The position numbers and the translations under genes were made by a program. A DNA stretch of 64,000 bases from Bacteroidota bacterium (GTDB lineage Bacteria; Bacteroidota; Bacteroidia; Bacteroidales; Bacteroidaceae), in the NCBI GenBank assembly GCA_023426145.1, contig JAFABG010000019.1:77325-141324 (forward strand), written 5' to 3'. Positions within the stretch are counted from its first letter, which is position 1, and every line of letters begins with the position of its first letter. This document shows, piece after piece, positions 25,068 to 34,111 of this stretch. The notes beneath the pieces were generated by a model. It made no database searches. It was not told where the DNA came from and worked only from the letters and a program-made list of their open reading frames with translations.

Positions 25068-28049
25068 TTAGAAATCCAATTGAACACCAAGAATAAACTG
25101 CCGAGTTGACGGATAATAGCTGCGTGAGCCCGTAGCTCCCGGTTCCAAGCCATTGACTTGATAAGTAGAAGGATCAACACCGCTGAATTTGGTGATGGTG
25201 AATAAGTTCTTGGCTGTACCGTAAACACGGATTTTGCTCAAATACTTGCAACGAGTGCCAAGCGTATAGCCTAAAGTAATCATATCAAGTTTAATGTAGT
25301 CACCTTTTTCAAGGAAATAATCAGAGACTACAGGATTTGAAGTTATCTTGTCATTCTTTCCATATGCCTTTTCTAACACATTTCCGATAAAGCTTTTTGT
25401 TCCATAATAGAAATCATGGATATTAAAGATGTCATATCCGAAAGCACCTCTGAAGAACAGCGAGAGATCTATATTTTTATAACGAAAGTTGTGTGTCATT
25501 GAACCAGTGAACTTTGGAAGCCCATTCCCTACTACTTGACGATCTGCATCGGTAGCCGTGTTAGCTTTTATCAAATCACCATCCTTATCATAGACAATCC
25601 ATTCTCCATTATTATCTATTCCAGCATATTTCAGCATATAAAAATTACCAAGCCGTTTACCTTTCTCTATGCGTTGCAAATAATGATACGGATATGGATC
25701 TTGTGTACTACACACGTCATAATAATCTTGTCCCACATATTTTGAGTTACTAAAGTCAACGAACTTATTGTCCATAGTTGCGCCTACCATACTAAGCGAA
25801 TAGTCAAAATCACGAGTCTTAACAGCATCCCAAGTAATATCAAACTCAAAACCTGTATTTTTCATCGTACCTACATTTACAAAAGTCGTGTCAAATAAAT
25901 ATGGAGGCACTGATACTTTATAGTCGCCCAGTAAATCTTGCTGACGGCGATTATAGTAGTTCAGCGAGCCATAGACGCAGTTATTAAACAAAGCAAAATC
26001 AAGACCAATGTTCCAGTTCTTTCCTTTTTCCCACTTCAAATCTGAATTCACATTTTTGGACGGCCCCCAAACCTGGAAATACTTTCCATTATAGTAATAG
26101 TATCCGAATCCTTTCATCGTATTCAATGATTTATAACTTTCGAAATTCTGATTCCCAGTAACACCGAAGTCACCACGAATCTTCAAATCATTAACCCATT
26201 TAATGTTTTTCATGAATACTTCTTCGGAAATGCGCCAGCCCAAAGAGAACGCTGGAAAGTTACCCCATTTCTGATTCACTCCAAACTTGGAAGAGCCTTC
26301 ATGTCGCAATGAAGCGGTAAATAAGTATTTGCCCTTGTAATCATAACTGATACGCCCGAAAAAAGCAATTAGTTTTGCATCATTTTTGTAAGATGCCATC
26401 CCCACCTGCCCTTCATCTTTCGCATATTCTCCAGTGCCCATATTGTCAGCACCCAATCCGTCATTCGGAAAGTCCTTATTCTCAAGACTAATACCAGAAT
26501 ATTGAGAATACTGATAAGAATATCCCAACATTGCCTTTACATTGTGTCCGTTAAATCCGGTCTGATAATTAGCCAACCATTCCAATATTTGTTGCCGTTC
26601 TTTTGAATAGCTTCGTGTGGCCTCACCATCACGACCACTATTGACAGACAGTGTACTGTTTGAAGGGCGAAACCAGCTATTGTTATTGTCATATTGGTGG
26701 TCGGCAAAAGTAATCTGTGAGGTTAAAGACTGGTTGGAGTTTGGCTTTTTCAGCAAAAGCGGAAATAAATTCAACTTAGCGGTAGCATCCCAATCCAGCA
26801 ATTTGGTTTCGCCTTTCTCTTTTTCCAATTTCATCAATTCCACCGGGTTATATCCGGCAGTCTGCCCTTTAAAGTTATAATACATAGAAGGGTTCTCTGG
26901 GTCCATAAGAGGAGTTGTCGGGTTCACTTCAATCGCATTGCGAAAAACATCCCAAGCAGCTTGGTCGCGATAAGCAATACGGGGAGCTATATTAGCCGTA
27001 AAAGTAAATAACCCACTAGCGGTTGTATGATTTACAGATACACGTGCTCCATACTCCTCACGAACAGAACGCAAATCAATTCCATTGGCATCTCGATAAT
27101 CGACGCTAGCGCGATAATTAGTACGCTCATTTCCACCGCTTAAAGTTAACGTGTGCTGCATAGTAAATCCTGTACGACTTACGGCATCCAACCAATTCTC
27201 GTTTCCTCCCAAATCATATCCCACACTGGAGTCGGAACGCAAATCACGATATTGCTGAGCATTCAGCACATCCAACTCTTTTTTCATGACGTCAAAAGAA
27301 AAAGTACTACTATAAGAGGTATATGTTGCTCCGTCTTTTTTAGATTTCTTTGTGGAGATTAAAATTACCCCATTCGAACCACGTGTTCCATAAATAGCAG
27401 AAGCCGCACCATCTTTCAGAATATCAAAACTCGCAATGTCATTAGGATTCAAATTGGTCAAGTTTCCTCCGGGGATACCATCAATTACAATCAACGGCCC
27501 CAATCCTGCAGAACGCGATGACACACCACGGATTTGGATACTCGCTTCATGGTTAGGGTCACCAGCACCTATATTAGTTATAGAGACACCCGGCACCTTG
27601 CCTTGAATCATCATTGAAGGATCTAATGTACTAACACTTAGAAAATCCTTTTCGGAAACATGAGATATGGCCGAAGTCAATTCTTTCTTATCCATTGTGC
27701 CATAACCAATAACAACTACCTCGCGCAGCATTTCGGTGTCTTCCTCTAAAACTATTTGAAGTTGTTTTTGCCCCTCTACAGGTACTTCCAAGGATTTGTA
27801 TCCCACAAACGAAACAACAATTACAGCATTGGAGGAAACATGTAGTGAGAAGTGCCCATCCATGTCAGTGACGGTTCCATTGGATGTACTCTTTTCGAGC
27901 ACACTTGCACCAATCACTGTTTCTCCGGTTTTGTCTTTCACTATACCATGAACAGTAATTTGTTGTGCAAATAAACAGAATGGAAGTAACATTCCTATCA
28001 TACAAGCTATCATTCTCCGCTTGCTGATTGGCAATTTGTCCTTTTGCAT
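25068..28049 (-). CDS. SusC/RagA-family TonB-linked outer-membrane transporter
   Basis: TonB-dependent oligosaccharide channel of 993 aa. Signal peptide (MIGMLLPFCLFAQ), carboxypeptidase-like N-terminal domain (VHGIVKDKTGETVIGASVLEKSTSNGTVTD), TonB box region (REVVVIGYGTMDKKELTSAIS), plug (IQIRGVSSRSAGLGPLIVIDG; GAASAIYGTRGSNGVILI), 22-strand barrel and C-terminal LGVQLDF. No STN domain, so it is not of the FecR/sigma type; the SusR-like regulator upstream fits this. A promoter with good elements lies at 28121-28149. Works with the SusD protein below it. Confidence 0.96.
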   Translation of the reverse strand: MQKDKLPISKRRMIACMIGMLLPFCLFAQQITVHGIVKDKTGETVIGASVLEKSTSNGTVTDMDGHFSLHVSSNAVIVVSFVGYKSLEVPVEGQKQLQIVLEEDTEMLREVVVIGYGTMDKKELTSAISHVSEKDFLSVSTLDPSMMIQGKVPGVSITNIGAGDPNHEASIQIRGVSSRSAGLGPLIVIDGIPGGNLTNLNPNDIASFDILKDGAASAIYGTRGSNGVILISTKKSKKDGATYTSYSSTFSFDVMKKELDVLNAQQYRDLRSDSSVGYDLGGNENWLDAVSRTGFTMQHTLTLSGGNERTNYRASVDYRDANGIDLRSVREEYGARVSVNHTTASGLFTFTANIAPRIAYRDQAAWDVFRNAIEVNPTTPLMDPENPSMYYNFKGQTAGYNPVELMKLEKEKGETKLLDWDATAKLNLFPLLLKKPNSNQSLTSQITFADHQYDNNNSWFRPSNSTLSVNSGRDGEATRSYSKERQQILEWLANYQTGFNGHNVKAMLGYSYQYSQYSGISLENKDFPNDGLGADNMGTGEYAKDEGQVGMASYKNDAKLIAFFGRISYDYKGKYLFTASLRHEGSSKFGVNQKWGNFPAFSLGWRISEEVFMKNIKWVNDLKIRGDFGVTGNQNFESYKSLNTMKGFGYYYYNGKYFQVWGPSKNVNSDLKWEKGKNWNIGLDFALFNNCVYGSLNYYNRRQQDLLGDYKVSVPPYLFDTTFVNVGTMKNTGFEFDITWDAVKTRDFDYSLSMVGATMDNKFVDFSNSKYVGQDYYDVCSTQDPYPYHYLQRIEKGKRLGNFYMLKYAGIDNNGEWIVYDKDGDLIKANTATDADRQVVGNGLPKFTGSMTHNFRYKNIDLSLFFRGAFGYDIFNIHDFYYGTKSFIGNVLEKAYGKNDKITSNPVVSDYFLEKGDYIKLDMITLGYTLGTRCKYLSKIRVYGTAKNLFTITKFSGVDPSTYQVNGLEPGATGSRSYYPSTRQFILGVQLDF

Positions 28050-28120
28050 AATATCAGTATTTAAAGTTATTAATTAAGATAGAAACAAAATCTCCCCTTT
28101 TCATAGTGAAAGAGATATTG

Positions 28121-28149
28121 CAAATGTATTAGAAATGGAGCCCTACAAA
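28121..28149 (-). promoter_or_regulatory. Promoter of the first susC operon
   Basis: On the minus strand TTTG (complement of 28146-28149), 17 bases, TACATTTG (complement of 28121-28128). It lies about 72 bases before the susC ATG, in the 247-bp gap below the regulator gene. No other gene is seen in that gap. Confidence 0.55.
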
Positions 28150-28296
28150 AAAAGAGGTGAGTGTAAAAGTAGTAAAAAGACAAAGCCATTTTTAGCTAAT
28201 ATACTATATATTAGAAATATACGAAAAGAAACAAAGCGATAAAAAGTAGTTAATACATAAACAGGAAATAATGTCTGATCTATTGAAAAGAAGAAA

Positions 28297-29952
28297 TTAA
28301 TCTTTGGATTTTCCTATTTTCATGACTTCTTGTTCTAACAATTCACGGCTGCCAGCCGCCTTATTACGAACTTTAGTGCGATAGTTATAAATAGTAGTTA
28401 CAGAGTAACGTAAAAATTGAGCTATTTTTATACTATCGGTAATACCCAACCGTATCAATGCAAAAATGCGCAATTCAGTGTTCATCCTCTCATTAGGCTT
28501 CAAGACTATCCGCTCACTATCTAACAACAAGCCGTTGAATTCTTCTACAAAGGCTGGAAACAACTGTAGAAAGGTGGTATCAAAATTACCATAAAACTCT
28601 TTCAACTCTTCTTCAATAAATTTGGAAGATTTGATGTGCTTATACAGCTCCTCTAGATTTCCGGCAGTGGCAATCTTACCCAACATTCGCCGATAATTAT
28701 CCATCTTTTCCAAATATATTGAGCATTGGTCCATGTACCGACCTATATATTCTTCTTTCAAATAAGAGTTTTCAGCAATGCTATGATTAGCTTCTTTGAG
28801 TTCAGTATTAGACCGATTTAGCTCCTCGTTCAATTCTTTCAACTGATTGTTGGCAGCAACCACTTCTTTCCGTGCAACGGCTACCTTTTTCATTTGCTTA
28901 TACACATAAAATATAGCAAGCATCAAAAAAGCCGAAAGCAAACTGATAGACACTAGTGCCCATTTCATTTGAGATTGCTGCTTCTCGGTCTTTTGCTGAT
29001 AGGCATCATTAATGATGGGAAACACCTCCAGTATTTCCAACTTACGCAAACGGGCATTACAAGCCTGCGCATCTTCCATACATATTTTCACATAAGAATA
29101 TGCCCGTTCAATGTCTCCCTCCCGATAAAGGAGTACGGCCAGTTTACGCAAAGAGACATACTCACGAACAGCTGTCTGCATGTCCGCAATAGCGGATATA
29201 GTTAGATATTTCTTTTCATTTTTTTTATCCCCTTTCAAGCGATAGGATTCAGACAACGTATATGCACAAATGGCTACATTATGATTATAACCCTCTTGTT
29301 GTACTAAGTAATTGGTCAATATTTGTATGGCCTGGTCATATTTATTATGCACATTGCACTGGTCGGCTTTTATCAAAGCCTGAATCAAAGGGTCACCTTT
29401 GGTTGTCAAAAGCAAAGAGTCACGATAGAGGTCAGTAATTTTCGAATAAAGTCTTTTCTCAGGCTCCGTTACAGCATAATCGGCCATCAGCCCGTAAACT
29501 GTACGATAAATATGATAATAATAAGGATGAATATCCTGAGGCAATTCGTCTATGTGGATATTCTGCATTAAATCCATAGCTTCTTTATACATACCGATTG
29601 TTCCCAGTATGTCCGCTTTGTTCATGCGGGCAATGTCTATGTACTCTTGGTTTCCGATACGAGAAGCAACTTTCTCTCTCTCCTGAGCCATATATAGAGC
29701 CGAATCTGTATTGATTGAACGATATTCACTCAGCAACAGGTCTAATACTCTATAGTACTCCTCATCCGAAATTTGCTGGTGCAACTGCCTTTTCAGTTCA
29801 GCCAACTTCTCTTCTTTTTGCCTTATACGGATCGGACGTTCCTCTATTGCTCGATCCAGTTTTAGCAACAAAGAGTCAGTTTCCTCATTCGCAGCGTGAA
29901 GATGACACAAACATATAGTACAGATACTCCAAAATATGATTATTTTCTTCAT
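28297..29952 (-). CDS. SusR-like membrane transcriptional regulator (DUF6377 type)
   Basis: One-component inner-membrane regulator of 551 aa, likely activator of the adjoining susC operon. Signal sequence, then a periplasmic TPR-like sensor region of about 300 residues, a TM helix (WALVSISLLSAFLMLAIFYVY, about 330-350), a coiled coil (AANNQLKELNEELNRSNTEL), and a C-terminal helix-turn-helix ALIRLGITDSIKIAQFLRYSVTTIYNYRTKVRNKA. The same plan and length are known for SusR of the starch system. It lies directly upstream of susC in the same direction. Ligand is presumably an oligosaccharide released by the locus enzymes. Confidence 0.82.
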   Translation of the reverse strand: MKKIIIFWSICTICLCHLHAANEETDSLLLKLDRAIEERPIRIRQKEEKLAELKRQLHQQISDEEYYRVLDLLLSEYRSINTDSALYMAQEREKVASRIGNQEYIDIARMNKADILGTIGMYKEAMDLMQNIHIDELPQDIHPYYYHIYRTVYGLMADYAVTEPEKRLYSKITDLYRDSLLLTTKGDPLIQALIKADQCNVHNKYDQAIQILTNYLVQQEGYNHNVAICAYTLSESYRLKGDKKNEKKYLTISAIADMQTAVREYVSLRKLAVLLYREGDIERAYSYVKICMEDAQACNARLRKLEILEVFPIINDAYQQKTEKQQSQMKWALVSISLLSAFLMLAIFYVYKQMKKVAVARKEVVAANNQLKELNEELNRSNTELKEANHSIAENSYLKEEYIGRYMDQCSIYLEKMDNYRRMLGKIATAGNLEELYKHIKSSKFIEEELKEFYGNFDTTFLQLFPAFVEEFNGLLLDSERIVLKPNERMNTELRIFALIRLGITDSIKIAQFLRYSVTTIYNYRTKVRNKAAGSRELLEQEVMKIGKSKD

Positions 29953-30297
29953 CTATCTTTTTGTATAAGGTATAAGGTAATTGCATTAATGGATTTATGC
30001 AAAAATAATCAAAATATCACAAAACTCTTATCCTTCTATTATTAAATAAAAGAAGATGCTAATTTAAAATACAGACGGGGCAAAATACAAAAGATTTGTA
30101 GATAGGTATTATTCGTATACAAGTTATAACACTGCTAACTACATTTCTGATTCTATGTATAAGTTCTTGAGACTCTCAACTAAAAAAAGTCACGTTTGAA
30201 AATCTTGCTAATGATTGTCAAACGTGACTTTTCTACTATATTATTCGGTATTGCCGAAAATTATCTCATTAAAAAGAGAGACTGTTAACCTACCTTT
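29953..30297. other. Intergenic gap between hisS and the SusR-like gene
   Basis: 345 bases. It contains the hisS terminator (30185-30232) and, at 30000-30007 on the minus strand, a TATTTTTG element matching TAnnTTTG that may serve the regulator gene. I see no open frame or RNA gene in the rest. Confidence 0.5.
30185..30232 (-). terminator. Terminator of hisS
   Basis: Perfect 15-bp inverted repeat AAAAGTCACGTTTGA (30185-30199) / complement (30218-30232), 18-base loop, with a T-run after the stem on the minus strand. Lies 66 bases past the hisS stop. Confidence 0.85.
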
Positions 30298-31662
30298 TTA
30301 CTTATGTAAAGTAGCAATCAACTCTTCCACTGAAACAGTATTCTGTTCACCTGTCTCCATATTCTTCAACATAGCTTTACCTTCGTTCATTTCATTCTCA
30401 CCCACAATAGCTACGAATGGGATATTCTTGGCGTTAGCATAACTCATTTGTTTCTTCATTTTCGCTGAATCGGGGAATATTTCGGCACGGATACCTGCCG
30501 CACGTACTTTAGATAACATTCCCATTGAGAAAGCAGCCTCTTTGTCGCCAAAGTTCACAAACAAAAGTTCTGTACCATTAACGGCTTCTTTAGGATAAAG
30601 TTCCAATTGATTCAGTACATCGAAAATACGGTCTGCACCAAAGGAAATACCGACACCCGACACACCAGCCATTCCGAATACGCCGGTCAAGTTGTCATAA
30701 CGACCGCCACCGGTAATACTACCAATCTGTACATCTAAAGCTTTAACTTCAAAAATTGCACCGGTATAATAGTTTAGCCCACGAGCCAAAGTCAAGTCCA
30801 GTTCGATTTCATTCTTTAAGCCCATTCTTTCTAGAGTAGACAGAATAAATTCACTCTCCTCTACTCCCTTCATACCGATTTCGCTAGCTGAGAGAACACT
30901 CTTTAATGTAGTAAGCTTTTCGGCATTGGTTCCACTCAACAGAATGATAGGTTGCAACTTGGCAATTGCCTCCTCACTAATTCCTTTATCTCTTAGTTCT
31001 GCATTTACATTTTCCAAACCAATCTTATCCAGTTTGTCAATGGCCACAGTGATATCAACAATCTTGTCGGCCTCACCTATAATTTCAGCAATACCGGAAA
31101 GAATCTTGCGGTTGTTTATTTTAATACATACACGGATATTGAAATGGCTAAAGACCGTATCAACAATTTGCATCAACTCCACCTCATTCAATAAAGAATC
31201 GCTGCCCACAACATCAGCATCACATTGATAAAACTCACGATAACGTCCTTTCTGTGGACGGTCTGCACGCCAAACCGGCTGTATCTGATAACGCTTGAAG
31301 GGAAAAGTTATTTCATCACGGTGCATCACTACGTAACGAGCAAAAGGTACCGTCAAATCATAACGTAAACCTTTCTCACAGAATTTACTCGCCAACTTAG
31401 CTGCATTGCGACTCAAGAGTTCTTCATCAGTAATCCCTGAAAAGTAATCGCCTGAATTTTGAATCTTAAAGAGAAGCTTATCGCCTTCATCACCATACTT
31501 TCCCATCAACGTTGAAAGCATCTCCATAGACGGAGTTTCGATCTGCTGAAAACCATATAGATGATATACTTCACGAATAGTATTGAATATATAATTACGC
31601 TTCGCCATTTCAACCGGCGAAAAGTCACGAGTTCCCTTAGGTATACTTGGTTTTGCTGCCAT
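30298..31662 (-). CDS. hisS: Histidyl-tRNA synthetase
   Basis: Class II aminoacyl-tRNA synthetase charging tRNA-His, 454 aa. N-terminal KGTRDFSP, motif 2 region YQIQPVWRADRPQKGRYREFYQCDADVVG, histidine-specific motif ARGLNYYTGAIFEV, motif 3 GGGRYDNL and GVSGVGISFGADRI, and a C-terminal anticodon-binding domain ending ELIATLHK. The frame extends upstream to 31695, but a -7 box (31693-31700) covers that start; ATG at 31662 (MAAKPSIPKG) matches the family N-terminus. Single gene with its own terminator. Confidence 0.96.
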   Translation of the reverse strand: MAAKPSIPKGTRDFSPVEMAKRNYIFNTIREVYHLYGFQQIETPSMEMLSTLMGKYGDEGDKLLFKIQNSGDYFSGITDEELLSRNAAKLASKFCEKGLRYDLTVPFARYVVMHRDEITFPFKRYQIQPVWRADRPQKGRYREFYQCDADVVGSDSLLNEVELMQIVDTVFSHFNIRVCIKINNRKILSGIAEIIGEADKIVDITVAIDKLDKIGLENVNAELRDKGISEEAIAKLQPIILLSGTNAEKLTTLKSVLSASEIGMKGVEESEFILSTLERMGLKNEIELDLTLARGLNYYTGAIFEVKALDVQIGSITGGGRYDNLTGVFGMAGVSGVGISFGADRIFDVLNQLELYPKEAVNGTELLFVNFGDKEAAFSMGMLSKVRAAGIRAEIFPDSAKMKKQMSYANAKNIPFVAIVGENEMNEGKAMLKNMETGEQNTVSVEELIATLHK

Positions 31663-31692
31663 GATATAATAACTTTTTAGTATTTTAGTTTG

Positions 31693-31700
31693 CAAATTTA
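31693..31700 (-). promoter_or_regulatory. -7 box of hisS
   Basis: Plus strand CAAATTTA, TAAATTTG on the minus strand, 31 bases before the hisS ATG. No TTTG at the ideal -33 distance. Confidence 0.5.
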
Positions 31701-31859
31701 CAGCAATTTTCCGAGCAACTACAGCATATAGCTAAAAAATCATCATTTAGTAGGCCTAAAAAAGGATTGTAGGCAATAATAATGGAAATGGGCAATAACA
31801 TTTCAATGTCATTAGAATGTATAATCTAGAGTAAATTCTCGTTAATCAATTAGCGGCCT

Positions 31860-31895
31860 ACTCCAGTCGGCTGATCAGACAACTCCAGTTGGCTG
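31860..31895. repeat. Direct repeat in the hisS upstream gap
   Basis: ACTCCAGTCGGCTG at 31860-31873 and ACTCCAGTTGGCTG at 31882-31895, 13 of 14 identical, 22 bases apart start to start (about two helical turns). It lies in the 368-base gap between divergent hisS and the secreted-protein gene. Apart from two -7 boxes I see nothing else in this gap. Confidence 0.6.
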
Positions 31896-31993
31896 CATAT
31901 AAACAGCAAACAAAAGAACGATAGCATAAAGGCATATAACTAATAAGCACCAAAGTATTTCTTGACAATTATAACTCTATTCCAAGTATTTAC

Positions 31994-32001
31994 TATCTTT
32001 G
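31994..32001 (+). promoter_or_regulatory. -7 box of the secreted-protein gene
   Basis: TATCTTTG, perfect TAnnTTTG, 29 bases before the ATG at 32031. No -33 TTTG at the usual spacing. Confidence 0.5.
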
Positions 32002-32030
32002 GCAATAATTAAATCCTAAAAAAATCTCTT

Positions 32031-32813
32031 ATGAAACTTAAGTTATTCTTGCTAATGATTTTCTGTGGTATGTTGGAAGTTAGCCATGCGCAAAACACAA
32101 ATACGATCACAATCTCAGGACGTGCTATGGATTTTGATGGAAATCCTATTGACAGTTGCATAGTCAAAGTGCTTTATTCCGATTTTACTATCGCCTACTT
32201 TACCTACACCAACAAGGAAGGCTATTATTCTATCCCGGATGTGGTCAAAGGAAAATACATGGCCATATATGCTATTCGTCCCAAAGAATACCCACGTGAA
32301 CTAAAAGTTGCAGAAAAAGATATGCGCTTAGAGTTTTGGGCCTGGAACGTTGTTGCTGATAAAGATTTAACGATTAACCCTCGATACAATCGGTTAGAAC
32401 TTTATGGAACTACTGTCTTCAAACAAAATGGAGGTTATCCAGCTATGATTATTTATACGCGCCCGATGAGTTTAGGGAGACTTCTTTCGTATGGACAGGA
32501 TATGTGGAAAGATAAGAAAAAAGCTGATACTGAAGGAGGGGATATCTCTGCAGAGCCCGAAAATATTAGTTTTAAAGTGTATGCTGATGATATTCCTGTG
32601 AAAATACAATCAGTACAACCCGTTATGGAATATGTAGGGGGACGCAGGCAAATGGCTTATGTCATTTACACTGAACTACCCAAAACTCGACCAGATAAAT
32701 ATTGTATTTTCCGCATTGAAGCTTCTAATAATGCCTATGGCGGTGAAAAGGGAGAAAATCTTTATTTTTATGAAATGCCCAATTATATGAGTAAAGCTAA
32801 GACACAAGAATAA
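32031..32813 (+). CDS. Secreted protein with carboxypeptidase-regulatory-like domain
   Basis: 260 aa, signal peptide LFLLMIFCGMLEVSHA. Residues about 27-95 form a beta-sandwich of the CarboxypepD_reg type: ITISGRAMDFDGNPIDSCIVKVLYSD, then YTNKEGYYSIPDVVKGKYMAIYAI. The remaining 160 residues are not recognised; they are rich in aromatic residues and include NRLELYGTTVFKQNGGYPAMIIYTRPMSLGRLL. Probably periplasmic or surface-exposed. Single-gene unit with its own -7 box, converging with the thioredoxin gene. Function unknown. Confidence 0.7.
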   Translation: MKLKLFLLMIFCGMLEVSHAQNTNTITISGRAMDFDGNPIDSCIVKVLYSDFTIAYFTYTNKEGYYSIPDVVKGKYMAIYAIRPKEYPRELKVAEKDMRLEFWAWNVVADKDLTINPRYNRLELYGTTVFKQNGGYPAMIIYTRPMSLGRLLSYGQDMWKDKKKADTEGGDISAEPENISFKVYADDIPVKIQSVQPVMEYVGGRRQMAYVIYTELPKTRPDKYCIFRIEASNNAYGGEKGENLYFYEMPNYMSKAKTQE

Positions 32814-32846
32814 AGATCAATTAGAAAATTATTTTTATCATAAAAA

Positions 32847-32888
32847 ATCTGCAAGTTTCTGCATCTAAAGATACATAAACTTGCAGAT
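32847..32888. terminator. Terminator of the second Sus-like operon
   Basis: 12-bp perfect stem ATCTGCAAGTTT (32847-32858) / complement (32877-32888), with an inner ATCT/AGAT stem in the loop. On the minus strand it is followed by TTTTTT, so it mainly ends the thioredoxin-gene transcript. Confidence 0.8.
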
Positions 32889-32930
32889 ACCCCTAAGGCC
32901 TAAGGCGACAGAGCATTTTGTTAAACCAAA

Positions 32931-34091
32931 TTATTGATTCATTGTCTCTACTAACTTCTCCATTGCTTTCACCCAATTTCCTGTTAGCTTCATATTACCT
33001 TGTTTTGTTTGTGGTTGCAAACGACCGCTATTTAAATCGTCGATACGTTTATGCAACAATGCCAAAGCCTTTTGTTTTGGGGCAGTTTCTTTACATTTAA
33101 GTGCAATAGGAGTACACCATTTACATAACATTAAATCGGTGATGAAAAGATCTGGATTACTATCAAATTCTGTACAATATTCCATATACTTATCCCAATC
33201 AGCTTGTTTTTCTGACAAAGCGATCAGAGTTTCTAGACGTATCTCTTCTTTATCGGCTACCTTGCATTCATCCATCAAAGCAAGCAGTTTGCTGAATTGA
33301 TCCATATCCATAGTTGCACTTCCATCTTTTTCCACAACTAAAGATCTAGCATAGTTGCGCCATGCATACTGAGTTTTCATTTTCACAGGCATCTCTCCAA
33401 CTACAGCAGTCAGTTTTTCTGGATGTTTAACTGTATAGATAAATGCAGGGTCGAACGGATAAGAAAGATATTTCATAAACACTTCTACCAATTGCGGATT
33501 ATCTGCAAAGGTTTCAGCTTTACCAACTAATAAAGCTTGAGCAACTACATTACACTGATCGCGTTTATAAGCACTTCCCAATGTTTTTAAATATTCAAAA
33601 AGAAATGCTTCGTCACGATCACCATTAGCAAACCGTTGATCCATCTCAGCTGAACTATTGTCTACACTGGCTTTCTTTACTTTTTCAAGAAAACTAGGAG
33701 CATCGCTTCCACCCAAAAAACGTCCTAGCTCATTACCACGACTATCAAAGATAATGAAAGTTGGAAATGCAGAAACCTGAAATTTCTTCATAAGTTCCGG
33801 TCCTTCTCCTTTCTCCATATCAATCTTAATCGAAACGTAAGCCGGATTCATAAATTGGCCCACTTCTTCTAAAGGAAACACGTCTCTAGCCATTTTCTTG
33901 CAAGGACCACACCATGACGTGTAACAGTCCAAAAAAATCAGTTTCTTGGTAGCTGTTGCTTTTTGCACAGCATCTTTAAACAATGTTCCATGCTCCTCAA
34001 AAGAGATTCCTTTTTCTACTTCCTGAGCAAAAGCCTGAGTACTGAAAACCAATGCCATACTCAAGCAAACCATCCATAAATTCTTTTTCAT
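32931..34091 (-). CDS. Thioredoxin-fold protein with long C-terminal extension
   Basis: Exported protein of 386 aa. Signal peptide MALVFSTQAFAQ, then a thioredoxin domain (about 30-140) with active site WCGPC (Cys61, Cys64), cis-Pro region SAFPTFIIFDSRG and GRFLGG. The 240-residue helical C-terminal extension is not recognised. A CGPC pair in the periplasm suggests a disulfide reductase or isomerase. Last gene of the operon susC-susD-DUF4843-PKD-like-thioredoxin, 20 bp after the PKD-like gene, so it probably keeps a partner or substrate of that locus reduced. Confidence 0.82.
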   Translation of the reverse strand: MKKNLWMVCLSMALVFSTQAFAQEVEKGISFEEHGTLFKDAVQKATATKKLIFLDCYTSWCGPCKKMARDVFPLEEVGQFMNPAYVSIKIDMEKGEGPELMKKFQVSAFPTFIIFDSRGNELGRFLGGSDAPSFLEKVKKASVDNSSAEMDQRFANGDRDEAFLFEYLKTLGSAYKRDQCNVVAQALLVGKAETFADNPQLVEVFMKYLSYPFDPAFIYTVKHPEKLTAVVGEMPVKMKTQYAWRNYARSLVVEKDGSATMDMDQFSKLLALMDECKVADKEEIRLETLIALSEKQADWDKYMEYCTEFDSNPDLFITDLMLCKWCTPIALKCKETAPKQKALALLHKRIDDLNSGRLQPQTKQGNMKLTGNWVKAMEKLVETMNQ

Positions 34092-34111
34092 ATACTTCTA
34101 AATATTTAGTG

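Noticed and set aside
31663..32030. T-box or histidine leader upstream of hisS
   Set aside because: No His-codon run, no terminator/antiterminator pair and no T-box core were found; the leader after the -7 box is only about 25 bases.
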